From contig JALHHV010000008.1 in assembly GCA_022837365.1 (NCBI GenBank), forward strand, positions 1 to 17,173: 17,173 bases of DNA, written 5' to 3'. Position numbers and translations under genes: made by a program. How positions within the stretch are numbered: position 1 is the stretch's first letter; the number at the start of each line of letters is the position of its first letter. Origin of the DNA: Desulfovibrio sp. Lineage in GTDB: Bacteria > Desulfobacterota > Desulfovibrionia > Desulfovibrionales > Desulfovibrionaceae. Under the pieces are notes generated by a model. It had not been told where the DNA came from, did no database searches, and saw only the letters and a program-made list of their open reading frames with translations. Shown here piece by piece: positions 7,251-14,563 of the stretch.

Positions 7251-8126
7251 TCAGTCCTTGCCGCCCCCGTGCATCATGCGGATGTCCATGATGTCCTTGG
7301 CCGGGTAGACGCCGCTGGGGCAGGCCCGGCTGCATGCCAGGTGGCGGCGGCAGTGGCGCTCGCCGTGCGGTCCCTTGCCGATGTGCAGCAGTTCTTCGCG
7401 CCGTTCGGGCTGGCGGGCCAGTTCGCGGTTCAGGGCGGCCAGCGGGGCGGGGCCCATGAACCCGCTCCCCTGCGGGGCGGCGGGGGCTTCCTGGTCCCGC
7501 GCGGGCTGACCGGCCGCCTGCGATGCCGCCGGATGCGCGCCGTCCTGCCCGCCGCGCCGGGGTTCCGGCGGGGGCGTGTCGTCGGTGCCGTTGCTCACCG
7601 GGCAGGCGGACATGCACGCCCCGCATTCGATACAGTTCTCCAGCCGGGTGTAGCGGGCCACCCCGTGCGGCACCCCGGTGGAGGCCCTTTCCACGGGGCG
7701 CACGTAGCCCCAGTCCGGGTCGATGTGGGCGAACATGGGGCGCATGTCCACCATCAGGTCGCCCAGCACGGGCAGCGAGCGCAGCGGTTCCAGGGTCACC
7801 ACGTCGGCGCCTAGGGCCAGCATGGGGGTGATGCAGGCCAGCCGTTCGCGCCCGTTGATGCGCATGGCGCAGGTGCCGCAACTGGAATGGTGGCACGAGT
7901 GGCGGTAGACCAGCGTGGGGTCGGTCTCCACGCGGATGCGGTCCAGCACGTCCAGCACGGAATCCTCGGGCCGCACCGGCAGCCGGAAGTCGTCGAAGCG
8001 GGCGTTGCTGCCGCCGGGGCCGCTGCGCTGCACCCGCACCGTGAGCGTGCGCGGCTGCCGCGGGGCGGGGGCGGATTCGGGCGTTGCGGCCGGGGTTTCG
8101 GGCGCGGTCTTTGCGGCGTCGCTCAT
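7251..8126 (-). CDS. Succinate dehydrogenase/fumarate reductase-type iron-sulfur protein
   Basis: A 291-residue electron-transfer subunit related to SdhB/FrdB. The [2Fe-2S] ligands are C78, C83, C86 and C98 (SCHHSSCGTCAMRINGRERL, then AC). A second cluster motif is CIECGACMSACP (C165, C168, C171, C175). The third is CRRHLACSRACPSGVYP (C259, C265, C269). Between the last two, residues 181-221 form a Pro/Ala/Gln-rich insertion absent from ordinary SdhB, after which FMGPAPLAALNRE resumes the family pattern. The N-terminal 25 residues are also Pro/Ala-rich. The start at ATG 8126 has AGGAG about 8 bases upstream, inside the end of the flavoprotein gene. It lies 4 bp downstream of that gene, so the two products probably work together, passing electrons from the flavin toward the quinone pool or another acceptor. 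Confidence 0.85.
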   Translation of the reverse strand: MSDAAKTAPETPAATPESAPAPRQPRTLTVRVQRSGPGGSNARFDDFRLPVRPEDSVLDVLDRIRVETDPTLVYRHSCHHSSCGTCAMRINGRERLACITPMLALGADVVTLEPLRSLPVLGDLMVDMRPMFAHIDPDWGYVRPVERASTGVPHGVARYTRLENCIECGACMSACPVSNGTDDTPPPEPRRGGQDGAHPAASQAAGQPARDQEAPAAPQGSGFMGPAPLAALNRELARQPERREELLHIGKGPHGERHCRRHLACSRACPSGVYPAKDIMDIRMMHGGGKD

Positions 8127-8130
8127 GGGG

Positions 8131-9309
8131 TCAGCTCCTGTAGAAGGCCCGCGCGGGCAGCAGGGGCGTTTCGCGCGTGCGGCACGGCGCGTCGCGCCCG
8201 GTGAGGCGGCAGATGATGTCGGCGGTCTTTTCGGCCATGGCGCGCAGGGTCATGCCCTTGCCGCCGATGATGGACAGGAGGCCGGACACGTTGTCGCGCG
8301 CGCCGTGGTCGTAGCAGTCGAAGGTGCGGCTGATCTCCTGAGGCCGCGCGGCGCCGGCGTTGCCGATGAGCGGCCGCGCGGCGGACCACGCCGAGCGGAT
8401 GGGAGCCCCGGCGCAGGCGGGCACCATTTCCGAGCACAGGCGCACCATGCGCTCCACGTGGTCGGGGGGGATGTCCAGATGGTCCGGGTCGTCGGTGAGC
8501 CACATGGAGGTGCCCAGCACCGAAAGGCGGCGCTGCGGCACGATGATGTCGCCCTCGCTGGCCTTGCGCATGCGGTTGACCACCATGTTGGTCACCCGGC
8601 CCTCGATGGCCACCAGCACCCCCGGCCCCGGCTGGATGGGCACGTGCACGCCCGCCAGCGCCGCCACCTTGCCAGCCCACGCCCCGGCGGCGTTGACCAC
8701 CAGGTCGGCCGGGGCCGACCATTCGCGGCCGCGCGAGCCGTCGGCGTCCTCGGTCAGGCCGCGCAGGCGCAGGCCGCGCACCGCGCCGTCCCGCACGTCG
8801 ATGCCGACCACTTCCGTGAAATTGTGGGCCGTGGCCCCGCCCGCGCGGGCCGTGGCCAGGAAGGGCAGGGCCAGCCGCCATGCGTCGAAGGTGGCGTCCG
8901 GCACCTGCATGGCCGCCAGCACCCCGTCGGTCAGGCCGGGCTCCAGCCTGCGGGCCTGCTCCGGCGTGTAGTCGCGCGTGGGAATGGACGCGGCGGCGCA
9001 GGCGTCCTTCAGCCGCTGGCGGTAGGCCATGTCCTCGTCGTCCAGGGCCACGAACAGCCCTTCGTTCTGTTCCATGGCCTGCGGCGCCAGGCGGCGCAGG
9101 ATCATGTTTTCCTCGATGCATTCGCGCGCGGCTTCGGGATCGTGCACCGCGTAGCGGGCGCCGCTGTGCAGCAGGCCGTGGTGGCGGCCGGTGGCCCCGC
9201 TGAAGAATTCGCCCCGCTCGTAGATGGCGACGGAAAAGCCGCGCAGGATCAGGTCGTGCGCGAGAGCCGCGGCCGTGCCGCCTCCGCCGATGATGGCGAT
9301 GTGTTCCAT
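8131..9309 (-). CDS. glpA: GlpA-like FAD-dependent dehydrogenase (glycerol-3-phosphate type)
   Basis: A 392-residue DAO-superfamily flavoprotein. The FAD-binding N-terminus reads MEHIAIIGGGGTAAALAHDL, with Ala replacing the last Gly of GxGxxG. It is followed by the GlpA signature GATGRHHGLLHSGARYAVHD and by ECIEENMILRRLAP, EGLFVAL, VNAAGAWAGKVA and IIGGKGMTLRAMAEKTADII. These closely follow anaerobic glycerol-3-phosphate dehydrogenase subunit A, but the C-terminal [2Fe-2S] (BFD-like) extension of E. coli GlpA is missing. Its electrons probably go to the adjacent SdhB-like protein. No glpK, glpF or glpB is present, so another 2-hydroxyacid-type substrate cannot be excluded. The start at 9309 has GGAG 4 bases upstream; an in-frame ATG at 9390 after GGGAGGT would add 27 unconvincing residues. 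Confidence 0.8.
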   Translation of the reverse strand: MEHIAIIGGGGTAAALAHDLILRGFSVAIYERGEFFSGATGRHHGLLHSGARYAVHDPEAARECIEENMILRRLAPQAMEQNEGLFVALDDEDMAYRQRLKDACAAASIPTRDYTPEQARRLEPGLTDGVLAAMQVPDATFDAWRLALPFLATARAGGATAHNFTEVVGIDVRDGAVRGLRLRGLTEDADGSRGREWSAPADLVVNAAGAWAGKVAALAGVHVPIQPGPGVLVAIEGRVTNMVVNRMRKASEGDIIVPQRRLSVLGTSMWLTDDPDHLDIPPDHVERMVRLCSEMVPACAGAPIRSAWSAARPLIGNAGAARPQEISRTFDCYDHGARDNVSGLLSIIGGKGMTLRAMAEKTADIICRLTGRDAPCRTRETPLLPARAFYRS

Positions 9310-9702
9310 GCGTGCTCCGCTGTGAGTGTGCTGTCGCCCCGGCCGTGCCCCCTCCGCGTTCCTGAGGTCGGGCCGTGGACGCCGGACCATGTACCTCCCT
9401 AGCATGGATGCGGGGCGATGGTACAGTGCGCGGGCATGATTGGTGAAAAAATCTGGCCCCGGAGCGGAAAAACGGGGCGGAACCCAGACGGGGCGCAGAT
9501 CAGGGGCCGTTTCCAGGCCGTGGCCGTCCCGGCGCTTTACAAGCGGGGGCGGGCGGGGTAGCCAGAGTTCTCCCCACGCGACGGTCCGGATTCGGCGTGG
9601 CGGGCGGCCTGCCCGGCCTGTCTGGCCGGGACGTGCGCCACGCGCCCCGCCCGTCGCCCGTTTTCCGCGCAACCGGTTGCCCGTCTTTCGCAAGGAGCCG
9701 CC
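9310..9702. promoter_or_regulatory. Divergent intergenic region upstream of the glpA-like operon and queC
   Basis: No gene is seen in these 393 bp. A perfect 12-bp palindrome, GCAACCGGTTGC, sits at 9669-9680, 22 bases before the queC start codon and just ahead of its ribosome binding site. AAGGAG at 9692-9697 is well spaced for queC. The less GC-rich patch around 9420-9475 (TGAAAAAATC, GGAAAAACGG) is the likeliest place for promoters, but no clear boxes stand out. I looked for a preQ1 riboswitch and saw none. Confidence 0.4.
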
Positions 9703-10422
9703 ATGCATAGCAAAGAAACCGCCCTTGTGGTCCTGTCCGGCGGGCAGGACTCCGCAACGTGCCTGGGCTGGGCGCTGGAGCGTTTCGGCCGGGTGTCCAC
9801 CATCGGCTTTCACTACGGCCAGCGCCACACCGTGGAAATGGACTGCCGCCTGCGCCTCATGGACGAGGTGCGCCGCCTTTCCCCCGGCTGGAGCGAGCGC
9901 CTTGCCGACGACACCACCGTGGAACTGGCCCTGTTCCGCGAACTGGGCAGCACCGCGCTGACCCACGACGTGGCCATAGAGATGGGCCGCAACGGTTTGC
10001 CCACCACCTTCGTGCCGGGCCGCAACCTGGTGTTCCTGACGGCGGCGGCCGCGCATGCCTACCGGCAGGGCATCCGGCACATCATCATCGGCGTGTGCGA
10101 GACCGACTATTCCGGCTACCCCGATTGCCGCGACGACACCATCAAGGCCATGCAGGTGGCCCTGAACCTGGGCATGGAATCGCGCTTCGTGCTGCACACC
10201 CCGCTGATGTGGCTGACCAAGGGCGCCACGTGGGAACTGGCCCGGCAGGTGGGCGGCGACGCCTTCGTCGAGGTGGTGCTGGAGCACACCCACACCTGCT
10301 ACAAGGGCGTGCGCGCCACCCGCCATCCGTGGGGCTATGGCTGCGGCGACTGCCCGGCCTGCGACCTGCGCCGCCAGGGCTGGGCCGACTACCTGCGCAG
10401 CTGTTCCGGCGGCGGGTGCTGA
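9703..10422 (+). CDS. queC: 7-cyano-7-deazaguanine synthase QueC
   Basis: QueC converts 7-carboxy-7-deazaguanine to preQ0 using ATP and ammonia, in the pathway to tRNA queuosine. The 239-residue protein has the PP-loop SGGQDS (residues 12-17), the family blocks [31 protein letters not shown] and [16 protein letters not shown], and a C-terminal zinc site with C199, C214, C217 and C220 ([16 protein letters not shown]). Length is normal for the family. The start at ATG 9703 has AAGGAG 5 bases upstream. Its TGA shares one base with the ATG of queE, which indicates translational coupling. It heads a queC-queE-queD operon; folE and queF are not in the window. Confidence 0.95.
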   Translation: MHSKETALVVLSGGQDSATCLGWALERFGRVSTIGFHYGQRHTVEMDCRLRLMDEVRRLSPGWSERLADDTTVELALFRELGSTALTHDVAIEMGRNGLPTTFVPGRNLVFLTAAAAHAYRQGIRHIIIGVCETDYSGYPDCRDDTIKAMQVALNLGMESRFVLHTPLMWLTKGATWELARQVGGDAFVEVVLEHTHTCYKGVRATRHPWGYGCGDCPACDLRRQGWADYLRSCSGGGC

Positions 10423-11081
10423 TGGCCTACCGGATCAAGGAAATCTTTCACTCGTTGCAGGGCGAGGGCGTGCACGCCGGGCGGGCCGCCGTGTTCTGCC
10501 GTTTTTCCGGCTGCAACCTGTGGACCGGACGCGAGCGGGACCGACAGGACGCCGCGTGCCGCTTCTGCGATACCGACTTCACGGGCACCGACGGCCCCGG
10601 CGGGGGCGTGTTCGAGGGTGCCAGGCAACTGGCCTCGGCCATCCTTGCCGCCTTTCCGTATGCACTGGACGGGGACGGCTGGCTGCCCTATGTGGTGTTC
10701 ACCGGCGGCGAACCCGCCCTGCAACTGACCACGGAACTGCTGGACGCCCTGCACGCGCGCGGCTGCCAGTGCGGCGTGGAGACCAACGGCACCCTGCCCC
10801 TGCCCGGCGGGCTGGACTGGGTGACGGTAAGCCCCAAGGCGGGCACGCGCCTTGCCGTGACGCGGGGCGACGAACTGAAGCTGGTCTGGCCTCAGGAAGG
10901 GCTGGACCCCGCCGGTTTCGCGGGGCTGGATTTTGACCATTTCATCCTGCAACCGCGCGACGAGGCGGGGGCGGATACGGAAGGCAACGCCGCCCACGTG
11001 GCCGCCTGCGTGCGCTACTGTCTGGCCCATCCGCGCTGGCGGCTGGGGTTGCAGACGCACAAGTTTCTGGGCATCCGCTAG
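10422..11081 (+). CDS. queE: 7-carboxy-7-deazaguanine synthase QueE
   Basis: A radical SAM enzyme converting 6-carboxy-tetrahydropterin to 7-carboxy-7-deazaguanine. The 219-residue protein opens with IKEIFHSLQGEG, typical of the family. The cluster ligands are spaced as in the proteobacterial QueE variant: C31-x14-C46-x2-C49, ending in CRFCDTDF. The SAM-binding FTGGEP and VETNGT motifs follow, then SPKAG, and the C-terminus ends LGLQTHKFLGIR. The ATG at 10422 overlaps the queC stop by one base. The product feeds QueC, and the substrate comes from QueD, encoded next. Confidence 0.95.
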   Translation: MAYRIKEIFHSLQGEGVHAGRAAVFCRFSGCNLWTGRERDRQDAACRFCDTDFTGTDGPGGGVFEGARQLASAILAAFPYALDGDGWLPYVVFTGGEPALQLTTELLDALHARGCQCGVETNGTLPLPGGLDWVTVSPKAGTRLAVTRGDELKLVWPQEGLDPAGFAGLDFDHFILQPRDEAGADTEGNAAHVAACVRYCLAHPRWRLGLQTHKFLGIR

Positions 11082-11185
11082 GGCACCGCGCGGCCCCGCC
11101 ATCGCCCGCGCCGCGCGCACCGGGCCGCATTTACATGACAGACACCACGCCGTGCCCGCACGGCCGACACACAGGCAGGACGGCA

Positions 11186-11554
11186 ATGGACATCTTCGTG
11201 ACACTGAACTTCGACGCGGCGCACCGGCTGCCGTGCGTGCCGCAGGGGCACAAGTGCGGCAACCTGCACGGCCACACCTTCACCGTGGAGGTGCACGCGC
11301 GCGGCCCTGTGGGCAACGATACCGGCTGGGTGATGGACTTCGGCGACCTGAAGCGGCTGGCCAAACCGGTCATCGACCGGCTGGACCATGCCTACCTCAA
11401 CGACATTCCCGGACTGGAGAACCCCACCAGCGAATGCATCGCCCGCTGGCTGTGGCGCGAACTGAAGCCCGGCCTGCCGCAGCTGTGCCGTCTGGTGGTG
11501 CGCGAGAGTCCCACCTCCGGCGCGGTGTACGAAGGGGAGGGCGGGGCGGCCTAG
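11186..11554 (+). CDS. queD: 6-carboxy-5,6,7,8-tetrahydropterin synthase QueD
   Basis: QueD makes 6-carboxytetrahydropterin from dihydroneopterin triphosphate, the step before QueE. From ATG 11186 the protein has 122 residues, normal for the family. The zinc ligands are H13 (FDAAHRLP), H28 and H30 (NLHGHTF), and the catalytic cysteine is C24 (HKC). GWVMDFGDLK, LDHAYLND, NPTSECIA and RESPTSGAVYEG match the family. The start at 11186 is preferred because AGGA at 11176-11179 is well spaced and because the 17 extra residues from 11135 (MTDTTPCPHGRHTGRTA) are not family-like and lack a ribosome binding site. The gap from queE is 104 bp. The TAG stop abuts the large palindromic repeat. Confidence 0.93.
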   Translation: MDIFVTLNFDAAHRLPCVPQGHKCGNLHGHTFTVEVHARGPVGNDTGWVMDFGDLKRLAKPVIDRLDHAYLNDIPGLENPTSECIARWLWRELKPGLPQLCRLVVRESPTSGAVYEGEGGAA

Positions 11555-11808
11555 GGGCTGTTTCTAACTTGTCCTTTCGCCCGTTGGCGTCGTCAAACTT
11601 CGCCTGCCATGGCCTTGCTGTCCTTATCCGTAAGACTCGCGCTGCGCGCTCGCCTAACGGCTAAGGCTCGGTCGAATACGATAAGAGCGCGCTGCGGTCC
11701 TCTCCCGTAAGGTTCGCAGGCTCACCTAAGGAGAGAGGCATACTCCCTCATGGCAGGCTTGTTTTCCTTGCCAACGAACGAAAATCCTAAGTTAGAAACA
11801 GTCCCTGG
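11551..11808 (+). repeat. MITE-like palindromic repeat, long copy
   Basis: About 258 bp with terminal inverted repeats of about 60 bp. The left end, GGGGCTGTTTCTAACTT from 11554, matches the reverse complement of the right end (CCAGGGACTGTTTCTAACTT, ending at 11808). Pairing continues inward to GCCTGCCATG (11602-11611) with CATGGCAGGC (11749-11758). Relative to the short copy at 71-238 it contains an extra block of about 80 bp. That block holds a second hairpin (CTCTCC with GGAGAG, about 11701-11736) resembling the first internal one (CCGTAAG...CCTAACGG, about 11628-11660). No protein is encoded; the open frame that starts in its right arm is spurious. It directly follows the queD stop. Confidence 0.85.
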
Positions 11809-11871
11809 CATCGCTAATCCCGCCATATCCGCCAGCGCCGTGGAACATGCTGGATTCGAGGCATGGAAACG

Positions 11872-11904
11872 AAAAGGGGGCACCCCGTACGGGGTGCCCC
11901 TTTT
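11872..11904. terminator. Bidirectional intrinsic terminator
   Basis: A nearly perfect hairpin centred on GCACCCCGTACGGGGTGC. It is flanked by A4G4 on the left and C4T4 on the right, so on either strand a GC-rich stem is followed by a T-tract. It ends 46 bp before the stop codon of the carboxypeptidase gene on the minus strand and lies after the queD unit on the plus strand. It can therefore stop transcription from both sides. Confidence 0.85.
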
Positions 11905-11950
11905 CGCGTGCCGTGCCGTGCCGGTCGGTGTGGCCGGTTTCGCCGGGGCA

Positions 11951-13396
11951 TCAGCCCTGCTTGTCGGCCACTTCGCGCGGGGCGGCCTTCTTGCCGGGCA
12001 CGGGCGTCTTGTCCGCCGTGGATCTGGTGGCGGAGGACTTCTTCCTGACGGCCTTGGGAGCCGGTTCCTGCTCTTCCGCCCTGGCCACGGCCTTGCGGTC
12101 GGCCTGCTTGACCGGGAGGGCCGGGGTGGCCTGCGCGGTGGCCTTGGTGGTCTTGGCGGCCTTGGACGCCGTGGTCTTGGCCTTGGTCGCGGCCTTGTCC
12201 TTGCCGGGGGCCTGGGCCGTCTTTTGCGCGGCCTTGGCGGGGGCGGCCTTTTCCGCCGTGACCGTGGCCTTCTTCTTTTTGGACGAGGACTTCTTCTGCG
12301 CCGGGGCGGCCTTTTCCGCCGTGGCCGTGGTCTTGGCGGCGGCCACCGCCGTCTTGCGCGCCTTGCCCGTCTTGGCGGACTTGCGCAGTTCCGCGTAGGC
12401 CTCGCTGTTGGTCTTGTGCAGGTTCAGGGCGTAGTCCGCGGGCTTCATGTCCGCCAGCAGCGAAGCGACGCTCTTGCCGCCGCCGGAGGCGGAGCGGAAG
12501 CCCGCCTCCACCAGCCGGTTCACTTCCTGGGCGCGGGCCTGGGTGGTTTCCGCGCCCAGCACCACGGCCAGCAGGCGGGTCTTGCCGCGCTTCACCGTGG
12601 AGATGAGATTGTAGCCGGAGGCGAACACCCAGCCCGTCTTGAGGCCGTCGGCCCCCTCGCAGTTGCCGAGCAGGGGGTTCTTGTTGGTGGTGATGACCTT
12701 GTTGTGCTTGATGTACCGGGTGGAGTGGTAGCGCAGGGCTTCTGGGTACTGGGCAAGGTAGGCGCGGGAAAGGGTCAGCATGTCGCGGGCGGTGGTGTGC
12801 TGACCGGCGGCGGGCAGGCCGTGCGGGTTGCGGAACACGCTGTTCTTCATGCCCAGCGCCTTGGCCTTGGCGTTCATCATCTGCACGAAGTTGTCCACGC
12901 TGCCGCCGATGTGCTCGGCTGTGGCCACGCTGGCGTCGTTGCCGGAGGAAACGGCCATGCCTTCCAGCAGTTCGTTCAGGGGCAGGGTTTCGCCCTGCTT
13001 CAGGAACATGCGCGAACCGCCGGTGGAGAAGGCGCGGCGGCTGACCTTGACGGTGTCCTTCAAGGAAGCCTTGCCCGCGCGCACCTGGTCCAGCGCCACG
13101 TACATAGACAGCACCTTGGTCAGCGACGCGGGGGGGATGGGCTCGTCGGCGTTCTGTTCATAGAGGATGCGCCCGGTGCTCATGTCCAGCAGCAGGGCGG
13201 AGCGCACGTTGAGTGTCTCGTGGCCGGAGGCGCGCGCCACGGGCGCGGCGAGCAGCGCGGCCAGCGCCAGCGCGGCGAATGCCAGGGCCATCGTGCAGAC
13301 GGGGGCGGTGAATCGGGCGGTACGTGCCGCCGGGCGGGGGGATGCGGAGTGCGGGCGACGGGCCGTGTGACCAGGGACGGTGGTGTGCATGCGCAT
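11951..13396 (-). CDS. D-alanyl-D-alanine carboxypeptidase (S11/PBP5 family) with Lys/Ala-rich tail
   Basis: A 481-residue penicillin-binding protein that trims the terminal D-Ala of peptidoglycan stem peptides in the periplasm. An N-terminal hydrophobic segment (about 34-57, ending AAPVARASG) is a signal peptide or anchor. Catalytic motifs are PPASLTKV (nucleophile S91, K94), SSGND (S151-x-N153) and DGLKTGW (K253-T-G255). The catalytic domain ends near residue 310. From about residue 338 to the end the protein is almost entirely Lys, Ala, Thr and Pro, with repeats such as TAEKAAPA, unlike the beta domain and amphipathic helix of classical PBP5. That tail may bind the cell wall or nucleic acid; this is inference. 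The ATG at 13396 is not backed by a strong ribosome binding site, and ATG 13390 is equally possible. Confidence 0.9.
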   Translation of the reverse strand: MRMHTTVPGHTARRPHSASPRPAARTARFTAPVCTMALAFAALALAALLAAPVARASGHETLNVRSALLLDMSTGRILYEQNADEPIPPASLTKVLSMYVALDQVRAGKASLKDTVKVSRRAFSTGGSRMFLKQGETLPLNELLEGMAVSSGNDASVATAEHIGGSVDNFVQMMNAKAKALGMKNSVFRNPHGLPAAGQHTTARDMLTLSRAYLAQYPEALRYHSTRYIKHNKVITTNKNPLLGNCEGADGLKTGWVFASGYNLISTVKRGKTRLLAVVLGAETTQARAQEVNRLVEAGFRSASGGGKSVASLLADMKPADYALNLHKTNSEAYAELRKSAKTGKARKTAVAAAKTTATAEKAAPAQKKSSSKKKKATVTAEKAAPAKAAQKTAQAPGKDKAATKAKTTASKAAKTTKATAQATPALPVKQADRKAVARAEEQEPAPKAVRKKSSATRSTADKTPVPGKKAAPREVADKQG

Positions 13397-14343
13397 GCGC
13401 TGTCTCGCCTTTCCGAGCCGGCCGCTCCGGGCCGGGAAACCGGTGTTTCAGGCCGCGCGCGGTGCGCGCCCCTTCGCGATGCGTTGCCGGAATGCCCTGC
13501 CGCGGCGGGTCAGGGAATGCAGTGCGCCCGGCGGGCGCGTCCGGCCCGGGGCGGAGGTCTGTCCGGCCTTGTGGGGCTGTGCGGCAGCGATCGGTTCGGA
13601 CGTCCTCGTCCTGTGCCGGGCCGGTACATCCCGCTGGTTGCAATGTGCGTCGCCCGTGGCGCGCGGGGCAGGGCCGCCGCATTCCGGACGGAATGGCCGC
13701 GCGCCGGTGTCCGCGACAAGCATTACTGTAGAGGGCGGCCCATGACAAGCATTCTCTGATGATTGCGCAGAAAATTGCACGTGTCTGGCGTGTGGAGAAA
13801 TGGCCGGACAGGCCGGGTGACGGGAAGGGCGGCATTGCAAGGTGCCCCGCAACGTGTGTTACGCGCGCTTGCAGGCCGACGTTGCACGCCGGTGGGCATT
13901 GTTGCATGGGCGTTTCGCCGCCGCACGGGTAAACGGAATTCCGGCATGTTGAATATTTTCTAGAGTTTGCCGTGCGCGGGGTGTGGCCCGGCAACCCGCT
14001 CTGGTGCTGGACTTCAGGGTGGGGGAGGGGGGCTGGTCCCCCTGCCGCAGGTGAAAGGAATGTACTTGCCGTGTCGCAGTTGTTGTGCGGAGCGGTGCAT
14101 CCAGGTCCTGCCGTCTTGCAGTGTACCGGTTGTCCGTGGTCGGCATGTCGATGGGGGGCATGGGGGACGGACTGTGGATTATGACTACGGGGGTGGAGAA
14201 TGGTCAGGAGAGGGTGGCAGTGTGGTGCGAACGGTCGGCGTCTGAGGTGGGCACGGCAGGCGACAATTTCAGGCGGTCCTGGAGTTTGTCAGAAAAGTTT
14301 TTTTTGAAGGCAGGATACGTGGAAATGGCGTGGAAGCTGTCGG

Positions 14344-14440
14344 TTGCGCAAGTAAGCGGTCGCTTATGCTCATATCGCGCGGGTTGAGCAACTAATCGCG
14401 CAATCATGCAAGATTGAGCGGTCAATCCGCGCAAGGTTGC
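14344..14440. promoter_or_regulatory. Cluster of inverted repeats, possible activator binding sites
   Basis: Four different short palindromes lie within 84 bp: TTGCGCAA (14344-14351), TAAGCGGTCGCTTA (14353-14366), GTTGAGCAAC (14383-14392) and GATTGAGCGGTCAATC (14412-14427). GCAA or TTGC occurs seven times up to 14440, far more than chance. The cluster lies about 120-205 bp upstream of the GG-N10-GC element at 14548, where enhancer-binding proteins usually bind. Confidence 0.5.
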
Positions 14441-14472
14441 GCGACGGGGCCGATTTTTCGCCGGAGATTGTG

Positions 14473-14504
14473 ATAAAAATATTTATTTTATATTTTAATA
14501 TATT
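14473..14504. promoter_or_regulatory. 32-bp run of pure A/T
   Basis: These 32 consecutive bases contain no G or C, in a window of high GC. A TTGTGA at 14468-14473 and TATTTT at 14491-14496, 17 bases apart, could form a weak sigma-70 promoter. Alternatively the run is a bend or IHF-like site between the inverted-repeat cluster and the -24/-12-like element. Confidence 0.4.
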
Positions 14505-14547
14505 GTAGATGTTTTTCGTGGGGGTGTCATGGTTGGCTGTCGCGCAA

Positions 14548-14563
14548 TGGCACGGGCTGTGCT
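14548..14563 (+). promoter_or_regulatory. Candidate sigma-54 (-24/-12) promoter
   Basis: TGGCACGGGCTGTGCT matches the sigma-54 consensus TGGCACRNNNNTTGCW at every defined position except the first T of the -12 half. The essential GG (14549-14550) and GC (14561-14562) are exactly 10 bases apart. Transcription would start near 14574, giving a leader of about 94 bases to the first paralog. Confidence 0.5.

Noticed and set aside
9598..9613. Possible sigma-54 promoter (TGGCGGGCGGCCTGCC) upstream of queC
   Set aside because: GG-N10-GC is present, but the surrounding match is weak and such patterns arise easily in GC-rich DNA.
9640..9702. preQ1 riboswitch before queC
   Set aside because: No preQ1-type hairpin with an A-rich tail can be recognised.
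11750..13759. Long plus-strand open frame opposite the carboxypeptidase gene
   Set aside because: It is Gly-rich and antisense to a clear gene, and it begins in the repeat arm.
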